A DNA stretch of 64,000 nt from an uncultured Prevotellaceae bacterium (GCA_902790625.1 CADASP010000002.1:1-64000), one strand, 5' to 3'; counted from the first letter of the stretch, positions 30,826-41,137 are shown. Numbers and translations: made by a program. The notes: generated by a model from the sequence alone, not told the origin.

Positions 30826-32088
30826 TCATTTGTTCTTATCTATGCGTGCTTGATAGAACTGGCGCAGGTCGGTCCACTTGTAATAGGGGAACTGGTCGGT
30901 GGATATGGGCAGACGGGCCTCGACGCCATTGAGCAGACATTTCATCAGGATGTCATCATCGCCCTTCTTGCCACGATAGAACACCAGCTGGATGTTCGAG
31001 GCCTTGCCCGTCTGCCAGTTCTGGTAGCAGTTCTTCACCTCGTAGGGGTCCTCCGGGTCCTTGTCGGCCCCGTTGATGCCCATCAGCACGGTGAGCGGCC
31101 CCAGACAGGTGTCGTGGCCGAAGCGCAGGTCGGCGATATGGTCGCTGCTGCCCTTGATGACGGCATCGGCCTTCTTGATGATGTCTTCCAAGATAGGAAT
31201 CATCTCGTATTGCGGCTCGAACACCCACGAATAGGAGCCGAGATTCGACTGCTCCCACTGTGCCGCTATCTCGTCGTCGGTGATCAGATGGCCCATCATG
31301 CCCTCGTGTCCGATGTTGGGCAGCGAGGTGTAGAGGTTGATGAGGTTGCTCCCTATGTTGCGAAGGTTGCCGGGCAGGCTGTCGGTGCTTACGAACACCC
31401 GCTTCACCACTTTGTCGCGCAGCGATTCGTCGAAGGTGAAGGCCGCCCTGTTGCGCTCCCATCGTGCCGTGTCTCTTCTGAACTTTCTCTTCAGCGGGTT
31501 CTGATTGTCGGTGGGCACCACGCCGTCGAGGGTCTTCCGCGCCGACTGTTCGCGGATTTCAATTTTCGGGTTGCACTGCACCAGCTCCTGACAGAACGAC
31601 GACATGCTGAGCACGCAGCGCCCCGTGAGCGAGGAGATGGCCAGCACGTTGCCGCCACGCTTGAACACCTCGGGGAAGCTGTTGTACATCACTCGGGCTA
31701 TGCGCTGGTGCTGCTCCCATCCCAGGTCGCTCAGCTCGCTCACGCCTGCCGTCAGCTCGTCCTTGGCAGCCATGAACTTGTTGAAGAAAGCCTCGCCCTC
31801 GGCGGTCAGCAGCTGTTTCTCGTGAGCCGTCGTCAGCAGTCTCGACAGCTCTTGGTAGAGCGTCGAGTTCCAGTAGTAGCGCGAGCCGTGGCGGGCATAG
31901 TGGCTGATGTAGAAGGGCTTGTAGCCCTTGGGGGCCTTCGTCAGCGGCTGGGTGGTAAACGTGTACGGATAGTCCGTTCCGTACGCTCTTCTTGGGTCGG
32001 CCTTGAGCTGGTCGAGTGCAGCATTGCCTTGCGCCCACGATGCGATGGCCGTGAGCACAGTGATGAGTAACAGGATGGTTCGTTTCAT
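30826..32088 (-). CDS. Histidine-phosphatase (MINPP/phytase-like), secreted
   Basis: 420 residues with a signal peptide (MKRTILLLITVLTAIASWA, then Q). The branch-2 histidine acid phosphatase motif is SHYARHGSRYYW (nucleophile His about residue 67). The proton-donor region is RFGHDTCLGPL, where GHDT matches the multiple inositol-polyphosphate phosphatase type rather than the HAE of MINPP proper. Members found in gut Bacteroides degrade phytate (inositol hexakisphosphate) in the periplasm or in vesicles; that substrate is inferred here. It stands alone with its own promoter and has no operon partner. Confidence 0.88.
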   Translation of the reverse strand: MKRTILLLITVLTAIASWAQGNAALDQLKADPRRAYGTDYPYTFTTQPLTKAPKGYKPFYISHYARHGSRYYWNSTLYQELSRLLTTAHEKQLLTAEGEAFFNKFMAAKDELTAGVSELSDLGWEQHQRIARVMYNSFPEVFKRGGNVLAISSLTGRCVLSMSSFCQELVQCNPKIEIREQSARKTLDGVVPTDNQNPLKRKFRRDTARWERNRAAFTFDESLRDKVVKRVFVSTDSLPGNLRNIGSNLINLYTSLPNIGHEGMMGHLITDDEIAAQWEQSNLGSYSWVFEPQYEMIPILEDIIKKADAVIKGSSDHIADLRFGHDTCLGPLTVLMGINGADKDPEDPYEVKNCYQNWQTGKASNIQLVFYRGKKGDDDILMKCLLNGVEARLPISTDQFPYYKWTDLRQFYQARIDKNK

Positions 32089-32114
32089 GCAGCGTAGATA
32101 ATAAAAGTATTTTG

Positions 32115-32122
32115 CAAAGTTA
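32115..32122 (-). promoter_or_regulatory. -7 box of the histidine-phosphatase gene
   Basis: Reverse-strand TAACTTTG, matching TAnnTTTG, 26 bases upstream of the start codon. No convincing TTG at the normal distance. Confidence 0.55.
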
Positions 32123-32385
32123 CGAAAAATCGGGCAAATTCGGGAGAAGGGTTCTCCAATTTCATATTTTACGTTTCATATTTTATGAAATGCAAAGATA
32201 GTTCTTTCTTTCGAACCACGCAAATTTTTCGTAGTTTTTTTCTCTATCAGGGGATAAAAGCGAGAAACAGCAATCACTCATTCTTTGTAAAAAAAAGGTG
32301 GCATCTGCTGGAGAAAGCCATTCACTTCGGATTACGTCAATGATGGCCGACTGGAGATGCAGTCGGCACAGCGGCATGCAAAACT

Positions 32386-32445
32386 GGAGGGGCAATAAAC
32401 ACATAACTCAGGGCTTGTCCTGGGCTATGGGTTTATTGCCCCTCC
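32386..32445. repeat. Palindromic element
   Basis: The perfect 15-bp arms GGAGGGGCAATAAAC (32386-32400) and their complement (32431-32445) enclose a smaller palindrome around CAGGGCTTGTCCTG. The rest of 32123-32509 shows no gene. Confidence 0.8.
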
Positions 32446-32509
32446 GGGGCACCATCCCAACAAATATTGTGCAGATGTGACCAACCCCTTCGGGAGGGGC
32501 TGTGGTTGC

Positions 32510-33685
<1,176 letters not shown>

Positions 33686-33719
33686 TTATTTCACTTCCCT
33701 ACCGCAATTGTCGCCCATT

Positions 33720-34490
33720 TCAGTTCTTTTCGGTCATGTACTTCCAGTAGCGCCGGGGCATGTCGTTGAGCTGCTTGCGGGGGTTCATGCGCTCCTTGAT
33801 GCAGATGGCCTTGAAGTAGGTTCGCCAGAGTTCCTGCAGCAGCTGGTCGTCGCTGCTGAGCACGTCGTCATCGAGCTTGCCGTTCGACAGGTCGAAGGGA
33901 ACGGTGGATTCGTCTGAGAAGGTGATGCGAATTGGGGCGGGGGTAGAGTTGTAATATCCATAATGGCGCTTGGCATCGTAGATGAGCCACGTCTGGTCGT
34001 TGAAGCGGTCGGCGAAGTGGTCGATGACGAGGGGTAGCACGTTGTGGTCGGGGCTGACGACAGCGAAATAGGTGCCGTCCTTGGCTTTCTGGAAGCGGAT
34101 GAACTGCTTCATGCGCAGCTGCTCGTGGAGCACACGGCGGGCGATGTTGGTCACGGCCAGCACGTCAGGGTCGGCAAAGTTGCGGGCGATATCCCCCTGT
34201 CGGAACACTTTGCAGACATATTGGAACAGCGGCTGGTTCAGCTCCCTCAGTTCCGACAGCCAGCTAACGGAAATCAATTTCATGGCCTCATGCGTCAGCC
34301 GCTTCTCCAGTCCTGCCCACACGCGCTGGGCCTTCATCTCGTCGGTATGAACTTTATATATACGTTCGCAGAACAGCGGCAGCGCGTCGCCCTCCTTCAG
34401 CAACTGCTCCGGCTGCTCCTTCAAGGCAAAGGCATCGAACACCGCCGTCAGCAGCCCGTCCATCGTTCCGTCGAATGTATATACCGTCAT
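33720..34490 (-). CDS. TIGR03915-type putative DNA metabolism/repair protein (DUF4130)
   Basis: 256 residues. The N terminus MTVYTFDGTMDGLLTAVFDAF, the centre NIARRVLHEQLRMKQFIRFQ and the region DHNVLPLVIDHFADRF match the family known as the partner of a radical SAM protein (TIGR03916) in putative DNA modification or repair. It ends RRYWKYMTEK, the usual C terminus. That partner is present in this window at 51888-53174, but about 17 kb away rather than adjacent. Here the gene overlaps the sensor kinase by four bases and is the last gene of the regulator-kinase operon. The biochemical activity is not established. Confidence 0.85.
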   Translation of the reverse strand: MTVYTFDGTMDGLLTAVFDAFALKEQPEQLLKEGDALPLFCERIYKVHTDEMKAQRVWAGLEKRLTHEAMKLISVSWLSELRELNQPLFQYVCKVFRQGDIARNFADPDVLAVTNIARRVLHEQLRMKQFIRFQKAKDGTYFAVVSPDHNVLPLVIDHFADRFNDQTWLIYDAKRHYGYYNSTPAPIRITFSDESTVPFDLSNGKLDDDVLSSDDQLLQELWRTYFKAICIKERMNPRKQLNDMPRRYWKYMTEKN

Positions 34491-35350
34491 TTGCTGAATT
34501 CGAGTGAGAAGGTGGTGCAGTATCCGTTGCGGGGCTTGTCTTCCAGACTGATGGTGCCCCCCTGTTGCACCATCAACCTACGCGAGAACGACAGGCCGAT
34601 GCCGCTGCCTGTGCGCTTAGTGGTGAAGAAGGGTATGAAGATGCTCTGACGAGCCTCTGCGGGTATGGGCTGTCCGTTGTTGCTCACCAAGAGCCTCCCC
34701 CCAGTCGAGGGCGACGAGGGAGCCATCTCAATGGCGATGCGGGTGGCCCCAGCCTCGATGGCGTTCTTCACGAGGTTGATGAGTATCTGGCGCAGCATGT
34801 TGAGGTCGGCATTCACGATGGCATCGTCGGGCACGGGGCAGTCCCATGCCACATTGGGATAGAGCTGCTGGATATCGGTCAGGAGAGGCGCCAACCGCAC
34901 TTGCTCGAAGACGGGTTGCTGCAACTGCGACAGTTTTCGGTAGGAGTCAACGAAGGCGTTCATGTGCTGCGAGGTGGCGAAGATGGCGTGAATGCCCTCT
35001 TCGAGCGGAGTGCCTTTCACGTCAGGGCGGTCGAGCAGCAACTGGCTGATGCTGGTGATGGGTGCTGTGGCGTTCATTATCTCGTGGGTCAACACCCGTG
35101 TGAGCCGCTCCCACGATTCCACCTCGCTTTGGTTCACTTGCTGGCGGATGGTCTCCCCCAGCCTATTCAGCGTCTCCTGCATGGCCCGCTCGCCAAAGAA
35201 CATCCCATCGGTGGGCATTCTGAAGGTGAAATCGCGATTGCGTATGGCCTCCTGCATCAAGTAGGCACGCAGTCGCAGCTTCCGCTGATGGCTGACAAAC
35301 CACACCACGAATACCACGACGACTACACCTATTATAATATATGCCCACAT
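34487..35350 (-). CDS. Sensor histidine kinase
   Basis: 287 residues: one N-terminal membrane helix (residues 3-20), a linker, a HisKA-like helix pair with the phosphorylated His at about residue 89 (RVLTHEIMNATAP), and an ATPase domain with the N box NLVKNAIEAGA and the glycine box GSGIGLSFSRRLM. There is no periplasmic loop of any size, so it probably senses a signal within or near the membrane or through a partner. It begins 12 bases after the response-regulator gene. The pair lies divergent from the adaptor-permease genes that carry the GTCTAA-N3-TTAGAC boxes, and is the best candidate to control them. Confidence 0.92.
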   Translation of the reverse strand: MWAYIIIGVVVVVFVVWFVSHQRKLRLRAYLMQEAIRNRDFTFRMPTDGMFFGERAMQETLNRLGETIRQQVNQSEVESWERLTRVLTHEIMNATAPITSISQLLLDRPDVKGTPLEEGIHAIFATSQHMNAFVDSYRKLSQLQQPVFEQVRLAPLLTDIQQLYPNVAWDCPVPDDAIVNADLNMLRQILINLVKNAIEAGATRIAIEMAPSSPSTGGRLLVSNNGQPIPAEARQSIFIPFFTTKRTGSGIGLSFSRRLMVQQGGTISLEDKPRNGYCTTFSLEFSK

Positions 35351-35362
35351 AAAAGGAAATTT

Positions 35363-35914
35363 CTATCTACGGCTTGAGGGGTTGTTGGGCGTGAGGCTTT
35401 TCATCTTGTTGTATAGCGTTTGCCTGGTGATGCCCAGCAGTTCGGCAGCCTGCGACAGATTGCCGTGGCAGTGGTCGATGGTGCGGCGTATGTGCTCCTT
35501 CTCCACCTCGTCGAGGCTGACGATTTCGCTCCGCATGTCGAGCACGTCCTTCAGCTTATGCACCAGCTCGTCGTTGTCCCACGGCTTGGTGATGAAGTCG
35601 GCAGCACCGTTCTTCAGTCCCTTCACCGCCAAGTTGACATCGGCGTAGGCGGTGAGCAGCACCACCGGCGTCTGCGGATGCTGCTTGCGTATGGCGCGAA
35701 GCCAAAAGAGTCCCTCACTGCCGCTGTTCACGCCAAGGGTGAAATTCATGTCGAGCAGCACGATGTCGATGGGCTGCTGTGCCATCAACTTCATGATTTG
35801 GTCGGGCTGGGTGGTGGTCAGCACCTGCTCGAAGGTGCCGTCCAGCAGATAGCGCATCGCCGTGAGGATGGAGGCGTTGTCGTCGACCACCAAAATGGTT
35901 CCATACTTGTTCAT
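35363..35914 (-). CDS. Response regulator, receiver plus Fis-type helix-turn-helix (no AAA+ domain)
   Basis: 183 residues from the ATG at 35914. The receiver domain has the acidic pair VVDDNAS and the phospho-acceptor Asp of IVLLDMNF (about residue 55), with TAY and KPWDND as the later switch residues. After a linker, residues ~140-175 form a Fis-type helix-turn-helix (GNLSQAAELLGITRQTLYNK). The central sigma-54 ATPase of NtrC-type regulators is missing. It resembles the short PrrA/RegA-type activators. The start at 35914 is chosen because the -7 box TAACTTTG lies at 35920-35927, inside the alternative longer frame. It probably binds the palindromes upstream of the efflux genes; this is inference. 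Confidence 0.9.
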   Translation of the reverse strand: MNKYGTILVVDDNASILTAMRYLLDGTFEQVLTTTQPDQIMKLMAQQPIDIVLLDMNFTLGVNSGSEGLFWLRAIRKQHPQTPVVLLTAYADVNLAVKGLKNGAADFITKPWDNDELVHKLKDVLDMRSEIVSLDEVEKEHIRRTIDHCHGNLSQAAELLGITRQTLYNKMKSLTPNNPSSRR

Positions 35915-35919
35915 GGCTG

Positions 35920-35927
35920 CAAAGTTA
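35920..35927 (-). promoter_or_regulatory. -7 box of the response regulator-kinase operon
   Basis: Reverse-strand TAACTTTG, with the expected transcription start practically at the ATG (35914). The operator at 35947-35975 lies just upstream, so the system may also regulate itself. Confidence 0.65.
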
Positions 35928-35946
35928 CGCATTTATTGTCTATAAA

Positions 35947-36033
35947 TCATACAGAAAGGTGTCTAATTTTTAGACGAAATGCGTTTCGCCAGCAAATAAT
36001 GGATAGAGAAGAACGAATAAAGTATTACCTTTG
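35947..36033 (+). promoter_or_regulatory. Composite operator A plus promoter
   Basis: TCATAC (35947-35952), eight bases, GTCTAA (35961-35966), TTT, TTAGAC (35970-35975), then exactly 50 bases and the -7 box TACCTTTG (36026-36033) of the adaptor gene. No TTG is found at the -33 position, in keeping with dependence on an activator. Confidence 0.8.
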
Positions 36034-36063
36034 CACCAATATTTGCAAAAAGCACGACTAAGT

Positions 36064-37317
36064 ATGGATAGGGTTATAGAACGTACAAAGACACAACGGC
36101 TGATGAAATACTGGCCGTATGCGGCAGGAGGCTGCCTGCTCATCATCGTCTTGCTCTGGGTGATATTTGGCGACCACGCCTCGACGCTCCGTGTGAACCG
36201 CGACGAGCTGACCATCAGCCAGGTGGAGCGCGCCGAGTTCAAGGACTATGTGCGCACCAACGGGCAGGTGCTGCCCATACAAGTGGTGCAGATTTCGCCC
36301 GAGGAGGGCGGCATCGTGATGGAGAAGGTGGTGGAGGAAGGCTCGCACGTGAAGAAGGGCGATGTCATCGTTCGCCTGTCGAACAGCAACCTCGACCTGC
36401 AGATACTGAATGCCGAGGCCGAGCTGGCCGAGAAGCAGAACCTGCTGCGCAACACGCAGGTGGCCATGCAGCAGGACCGCCTGAACAACCAGACGGAGCA
36501 GGCCCAGCTCGACATGGACACCCATCGCAAGCAGCGCACCTACGAGCAGAACCGCCAGCTCTACGATGCCAAGCTCATCAGCCTTGAGGATTATCTGCAG
36601 TCGCAGGAGGACTACCAGCTCTCGGCCAAGAAACGCTCATTGGTGAGCCAACGGCTGAAGCAGGACTCCATCTATCGCACCGTGCAGATGGACCAGATGG
36701 AGGACAACCTGCAGAACATGCGCCGCAACGTGGTGCTGGTGCGCCAGCGCAGAGACAAGCTCGAAATCCGCTCGGCCATCGACGGCGAGCTGGGACTTTT
36801 AGACGTGGAGCTGGGCCAGAGCATACAGCCGGGGCAGAAGATTGGACAGCTCAACGACCTCAGCGACTATAAGGTGCAGGCGCAGATTGACGAGCACTAC
36901 ATCGACCGCGTGCGCCAGGGGCTGTCGGCCACGTTTGCCCGTGGCGAGCGGCAGTATCAGCTGCAGGTGCGCAAGGTGTATCCCGAGGTGCGCGAGGGCA
37001 AGTTCCGCTGCGAGTTCGTCTTCCGAGGCGAGCGGCCCGACAACATCCGCACGGGCCAGACCTATTACATCGACCTGGAGCTGGGGCTGCCCGAGCAGGC
37101 CATCATCATCCCTCGCGGCACGTTCTTCCAGACCACCGGCGGCCAGTGGATTTTCGTGCTCTCGGCCGATGGCAGCAAAGCCTATCGCCGCCCCATCCGC
37201 ATAGGTCGCCAGAACCCGCAGCACTACGAGGTGCTCGAAGGACTGGAGCCGGGCGAGCGCGTGGTCACCAGCGGCTACGAGGCTTTCAAAGACAACGAAG
37301 TATTGGTAATCAAGTAA
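36064..37317 (+). CDS. HlyD/MacA-type periplasmic adaptor
   Basis: 417 residues. One N-terminal membrane helix (GGCLLIIVLLWVIFG) is followed by a barrel-sandwich (lipoyl-like) half domain, a long coiled-coil hairpin rich in Q, E and R (about residues 105-235), the second sandwich half and a beta-barrel. The early segment VLPIQVVQISPEEGGIVMEK and the late segment IIIPRGTFFQTTGGQWIFVL are typical. It would link an inner-membrane ABC permease to an outer-membrane channel. The start at 36064 follows the -7 box by 30 bases. It is six bases from the first permease gene and headed by operator A. No TolC-like gene is in the window. Confidence 0.92.
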   Translation: MDRVIERTKTQRLMKYWPYAAGGCLLIIVLLWVIFGDHASTLRVNRDELTISQVERAEFKDYVRTNGQVLPIQVVQISPEEGGIVMEKVVEEGSHVKKGDVIVRLSNSNLDLQILNAEAELAEKQNLLRNTQVAMQQDRLNNQTEQAQLDMDTHRKQRTYEQNRQLYDAKLISLEDYLQSQEDYQLSAKKRSLVSQRLKQDSIYRTVQMDQMEDNLQNMRRNVVLVRQRRDKLEIRSAIDGELGLLDVELGQSIQPGQKIGQLNDLSDYKVQAQIDEHYIDRVRQGLSATFARGERQYQLQVRKVYPEVREGKFRCEFVFRGERPDNIRTGQTYYIDLELGLPEQAIIIPRGTFFQTTGGQWIFVLSADGSKAYRRPIRIGRQNPQHYEVLEGLEPGERVVTSGYEAFKDNEVLVIK

Positions 37318-37323
37318 AAGACC

Positions 37324-39711
37324 ATGAAGACCATTATCAGAAACTTTACATCCATATTCCGCAAGTTTGTTGCGGCCAGTCTGCTCAACCTGCTGGGCTT
37401 GAGCCTCGCCTTTGCATCGTTCTTCGTCATCATGACGCAGGTAACCTACGACCTGGGCTACAACAAGAGCTTTGCGGAGCACGAGAAGCTGTTCCGGCTG
37501 ACAATGGAGTTAGGTGCAGGCATGGAGGACTATGGCACGACGCTGCCTCGACCCGTGATAGAGCAACTGGCATCAGCCTCGCCACACATCACCGCCTATG
37601 GCATTAAGCAGGGATGGACCAACAACGACCAGTTTGTGGTGGACGAACAAGAATACTCGCTAACGCTCACATACGGCATTCATGACTTCTTGAGCGTGTT
37701 CAAGCCAACAGTCATTGACGGTGACCTGGCAGGCTTGCAGCGCGATGGCAATATCGTGTTGACACAGCCTGAGGCGGTGCGTATCTTCGGCGATACCGGT
37801 GCTGTGGGTAAGACGTTGAAGTACAAATGGGAGGACAATGTTTTTTACAATGTGTGCGCCGTGATTGAGGACTATCCGGAAAACAACCTGCTGCATGGCT
37901 CATGCTTTATAGGTGTCAACAGCAATGAAGACAACTACCGGAACTGGAACTACGACGCCTATATCCGCGTGGATGATGCCCAGAACCTGCCGGTGGTGCT
38001 CAAGGCCATGCGTCAGAAGGCCATCGAGCTGTTCAAAGAGGATTTCAATCTGACCAGCCCCAAAGAAGCGGATGCCCTGCAGGTCATCCTGACCCCTGTG
38101 GCCGATACTCATTTCTCAAAAGACCTAAACAAGAATTTCACTGGCAGCAACTCGGTCAACAGGAACTCCGTCTATCTGCTCATCTGTTTCTCGCTGCTGA
38201 TAGTGGTGATAGCCGCCGTGAACTTCATGAATTTCAGCTTGGCCGAAACGCCCATGCGCATTCGCAGCATCAACACGCAGAAGGTGCTGGGAGCCACAAC
38301 GGCGAGCCTGAGGGGCAGTCTGATAGCCGAGGCGGTCATCGTCAGCCTGATGGCTTTCGTGCTGGCTATGGCGTTGGTATATCTGGCTCACGATCTTGGC
38401 TTGCAGGATTTGGCGCAAGGCAGCATCCTGTTGCAAGACCATCGCGGACTGGTTGGCCTCACGCTGATAATCAGCATCGTCGTGGGGCTGTTGGCGGGTG
38501 CCTATCCTGCGTATTATGTCACTTCCTTCCCTCCTGCCTTGGTGCTGAAAGGCTCGTTTGGCCTGTCGCCTAAAGGTCGTGTTCTGCGCACCATACTGAT
38601 TTGTCTGCAGTTCGTCGTGTCGTTCATGCTGGTCATTGGCGTGGGCATCATGTACTTGCAGAGCTATTTCATCTATCACACCGACTACGGCTTCGACAAG
38701 GACGAGGTGATGGTAGTGCCTACGGCCCCCGACACGCGCAATCATGCCGATGCCATCGATGCCGACCTGCGCAAGATTCCCGGCATAGAGGGGGCCAGCC
38801 TGGCCCAGAGCGTCCTGGGCTGCAGCGACCGCTATCAGACGTGGGGCAGGGGCAGTGACGACAAGCACATGACATTTACGTGCATCTATGTGGACTGGCG
38901 GTTCCTCAATGTGATGGGCATCGACATCGTGGAGGGTCGCAACTTCCGCGAGACCGATGGCGATGTGTACATCTTCAATGAGTCGGCCAAAAAGAAATAC
39001 CCTTGGCTCACCATCGACGAGCCCATCAACGACGAAGACATGCCAGTCATAGGTTTCTGCGAGGACATCAAGTATTCCTCCCTGCGCGTAGACGACAGCC
39101 AGCAGCCAATAGCCTTTTTGGTGCCCCATCCCAACAACTATTATTGGAACAATGGTTTCTGGCGCAATGTGCTGATGGTGCGCGTGGCAAAAGGCGTGGA
39201 CAAACGTGAAGCCAAGCAGAAAGTGCTGGCAACGGTGCTGAAGTACGAGCACGACAACAAGCTCACCGTGAACGACCTGCACTATATGGACGACAAGTTA
39301 GAGGAATCGTACCGGCAGGAGCGCCTCTTCACCAAGCAGATTCTGCTGTTCTCGCTGCTTGCCATCCTCATCAGCATCATCGGTGTTTTCGGCATGACGA
39401 TGTTCGAGAGCGAGTACCGCCGCAAGGAGATTGGCATCCGCAAGGTGTTTGGCAGTTCAACCAAGGAGATACTGATGATGTTCAACCGTCGATACCTCTA
39501 CATCTTGCTGGGCTGCTTCGTGGTGGCGGCTCCCATTGGCTACATGGTGGGCGTGCATTGGCTCGAAGGATTTGCCGTCCGCACGACCATCTCGCCCCTG
39601 CTGTTCGTGGTGTCCTTCCTGCTCATCGCCCTCATCACAATGCTGACGGTGACCTACCAGAGCTGGAAGAACGCCAACGAGAACCCCGCAGGCAGCATCA
39701 AGAATGAGTAG
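37324..39711 (+). CDS. FtsX/MacB-type ABC permease 1
   Basis: 795 residues of the long Bacteroidota type. An N-terminal helix (residues ~20-40) is followed by a periplasmic domain, four helices (about 277-450), a second periplasmic domain and three C-terminal helices (about 670-790). The final segment includes RRKEIGIRKVFGSS and ends SWKNANENPAGSIKNE, the FtsX signature region. It has no ATPase domain and must use a separate ATP-binding protein, probably the one at 49295. It is co-transcribed with the adaptor. Such MacB-like machines do not carry substrate through the membrane but drive periplasmic adaptors mechanically; that is family knowledge. Confidence 0.93.
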   Translation: MKTIIRNFTSIFRKFVAASLLNLLGLSLAFASFFVIMTQVTYDLGYNKSFAEHEKLFRLTMELGAGMEDYGTTLPRPVIEQLASASPHITAYGIKQGWTNNDQFVVDEQEYSLTLTYGIHDFLSVFKPTVIDGDLAGLQRDGNIVLTQPEAVRIFGDTGAVGKTLKYKWEDNVFYNVCAVIEDYPENNLLHGSCFIGVNSNEDNYRNWNYDAYIRVDDAQNLPVVLKAMRQKAIELFKEDFNLTSPKEADALQVILTPVADTHFSKDLNKNFTGSNSVNRNSVYLLICFSLLIVVIAAVNFMNFSLAETPMRIRSINTQKVLGATTASLRGSLIAEAVIVSLMAFVLAMALVYLAHDLGLQDLAQGSILLQDHRGLVGLTLIISIVVGLLAGAYPAYYVTSFPPALVLKGSFGLSPKGRVLRTILICLQFVVSFMLVIGVGIMYLQSYFIYHTDYGFDKDEVMVVPTAPDTRNHADAIDADLRKIPGIEGASLAQSVLGCSDRYQTWGRGSDDKHMTFTCIYVDWRFLNVMGIDIVEGRNFRETDGDVYIFNESAKKKYPWLTIDEPINDEDMPVIGFCEDIKYSSLRVDDSQQPIAFLVPHPNNYYWNNGFWRNVLMVRVAKGVDKREAKQKVLATVLKYEHDNKLTVNDLHYMDDKLEESYRQERLFTKQILLFSLLAILISIIGVFGMTMFESEYRRKEIGIRKVFGSSTKEILMMFNRRYLYILLGCFVVAAPIGYMVGVHWLEGFAVRTTISPLLFVVSFLLIALITMLTVTYQSWKNANENPAGSIKNE

Positions 39712-39745
39712 GGTTATAAATGTCATTAAATTCTTAGCAATTAGT

Positions 39746-39776
39746 TTGCTACAAACAAGAAATCTTCATACCTTTG
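39746..39776 (+). promoter_or_regulatory. Promoter of the Y1-type transposase gene
   Basis: TTG 39746-39748, a 20-base spacer, TACCTTTG 39769-39776: a full consensus, placed in the 90-base gap after permease 1. Confidence 0.75.
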
Positions 39777-39801
39777 CCGCCAGTTATTGAGCAGCTACGC
39801 G

Positions 39802-40857
39802 ATGGACAAGGAGACCTACGAGAAACAGAAAGCCTTTGCCGGCGAGAAGATTCCTTCGATGCATCGCCGCATGGTGGGGCACGACTATCAGCAACGGCAG
39901 ATGTATATGATTACGATGGTGACCGAGGGCCGTCGCCCTTTGTTAGGGCAGGTAGTGGGAAGGAGTGACGCGCCTCCTGATACGCCCGACGCGCCGCACA
40001 CAGAGCCCACAGAGCTGGGGCGGTGCGTGGAGCAGTGCTGGCATGAAATAGCCCTGCGCCACCCGCAAATAGAGGTGCTGGCCTTTCAGCTGATGCCCGA
40101 CCATTTCCACGGCATCCTCTTTGTGAAGGAGCGCATCGAGAAGCCGCTGGGCAAGGTGCTGCTCGGCTTCAAGCAGGGCTGCAACAAGGCCTTCCGCGCC
40201 CTCGTTCCGTCTGTTGCTGTATTACAGCAACAAACAGGACAGCAACAAACAGGACAGGTGAAGACCGACCGCAAGCACGGCCTGCTCTTTGAGCCGAGCT
40301 ACAACGACAAGCTGCTGCTGCGGGAAGGCCAGCTGAAGCGTTGGAACGACTACCTGCGCGACAACCCGCGCCGACTGCTGATGAAGCGCGAGCATCCCGA
40401 CCTTTTCCGCGTACAGAGGGGCTTGACCGTCGGCAATATGTCGTTCTCTGCCATCGGCAACCGGTTCCTCCTTCAGCGGCCCGTCTTGTTGCAGGTGCAA
40501 TGCTCCCGCAGTCTGTCGGAGGCTGAGATACAAGAGCGCGTGGCTTTCTTTACGAAGGCCGCTGCAAGGGGCGCTGTGCTGGTATCGCCCTCCATCTCGC
40601 CGGGCGAGAAGGCTGTGATGCGTGCCGCCTTTGAGCAGGGCTTCCCCCTTATCTATCTGCAAGAGAACGGCTTCACCGACTTGGCGAAGCCAGGCGGCAA
40701 GCGCATGGAGGCTTGCGCCGAGGGGCGTCTGCTCATCCTTGCCCCGTGGGAGCACCACAACGAGCGCACCACCATCAGCCGCAACCAATGCCTCTCGCTG
40801 AACGACATGGCCCGCGCCCTCTGTTCCGTTTGTTGCTGTACTACAGCAACAGACTGA
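39802..40857 (+). CDS. Y1 (IS200/REP-associated type) transposase-like protein with extra C-terminal domain
   Basis: 351 residues. The N-terminal ~190 residues resemble Y1/RAYT transposases: ITMVTEGRRPLLG, then FQLMPDHFHGILFV (the HUH metal motif is HFH), then LGKVLLGFKQGCNKAFRAL. Such enzymes nick single-stranded DNA at hairpins, and some act on REP palindromes. The last ~130 residues (ERVAFFTKAAARGAVLVSPS, GEKAVMRAAFEQG, CAEGRLLILAPWEH) are a second alpha/beta domain not found in classical Y1 proteins. An alternative TTG start at 39787 adds five residues. Two in-frame copies of a 21-base palindrome lie inside: after residue ~136, and at the very end, where it provides the last residues CCCTTATD. 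The gene separates parts of the permease cluster and lacks the operator box. Confidence 0.8.
   Translation: MDKETYEKQKAFAGEKIPSMHRRMVGHDYQQRQMYMITMVTEGRRPLLGQVVGRSDAPPDTPDAPHTEPTELGRCVEQCWHEIALRHPQIEVLAFQLMPDHFHGILFVKERIEKPLGKVLLGFKQGCNKAFRALVPSVAVLQQQTGQQQTGQVKTDRKHGLLFEPSYNDKLLLREGQLKRWNDYLRDNPRRLLMKREHPDLFRVQRGLTVGNMSFSAIGNRFLLQRPVLLQVQCSRSLSEAEIQERVAFFTKAAARGAVLVSPSISPGEKAVMRAAFEQGFPLIYLQENGFTDLAKPGGKRMEACAEGRLLILAPWEHHNERTTISRNQCLSLNDMARALCSVCCCTTATD
40212..40851. repeat. Pair of 21-base palindromes inside the transposase gene
   Basis: 40212-40232 and 40831-40851 are both TGTTGCTGTA, one base, then its exact complement, each preceded by GTTCCGT and one or two bases. The first copy is followed by repeated ACAGGACAGCAACAA units. 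Confidence 0.85.
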
Positions 40858-41137
40858 ACCCGCCAGCGGGCAAAGGAGCCCACCAAACTGGGAAAAACCG
40901 CCACCAAACTGGGAGCAAGCCGCCCCGCAACCAGATTCGGGCGGACGGCCACACAAATTCGGGCGGCCGCCCTTATCCATTCGACCGCGCGGACTTATAC
41001 GTGGGGGCGGTCGACAAAATCCACATTTTCTTCCTTCTATATCCCCCCATAGGAAGGAGCAGACGGAAAGGCCATGCGCACAATAAAACGATGTGGCAAT
41101 GCGTTTATCATATAGCAGTTCATCTAATGAGAAAAAC

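Noticed and set aside
35363..35932. Start of the response regulator at 35932
   Set aside because: The -7 box TAACTTTG lies between this start and the ATG at 35914, so transcription would begin downstream of it.
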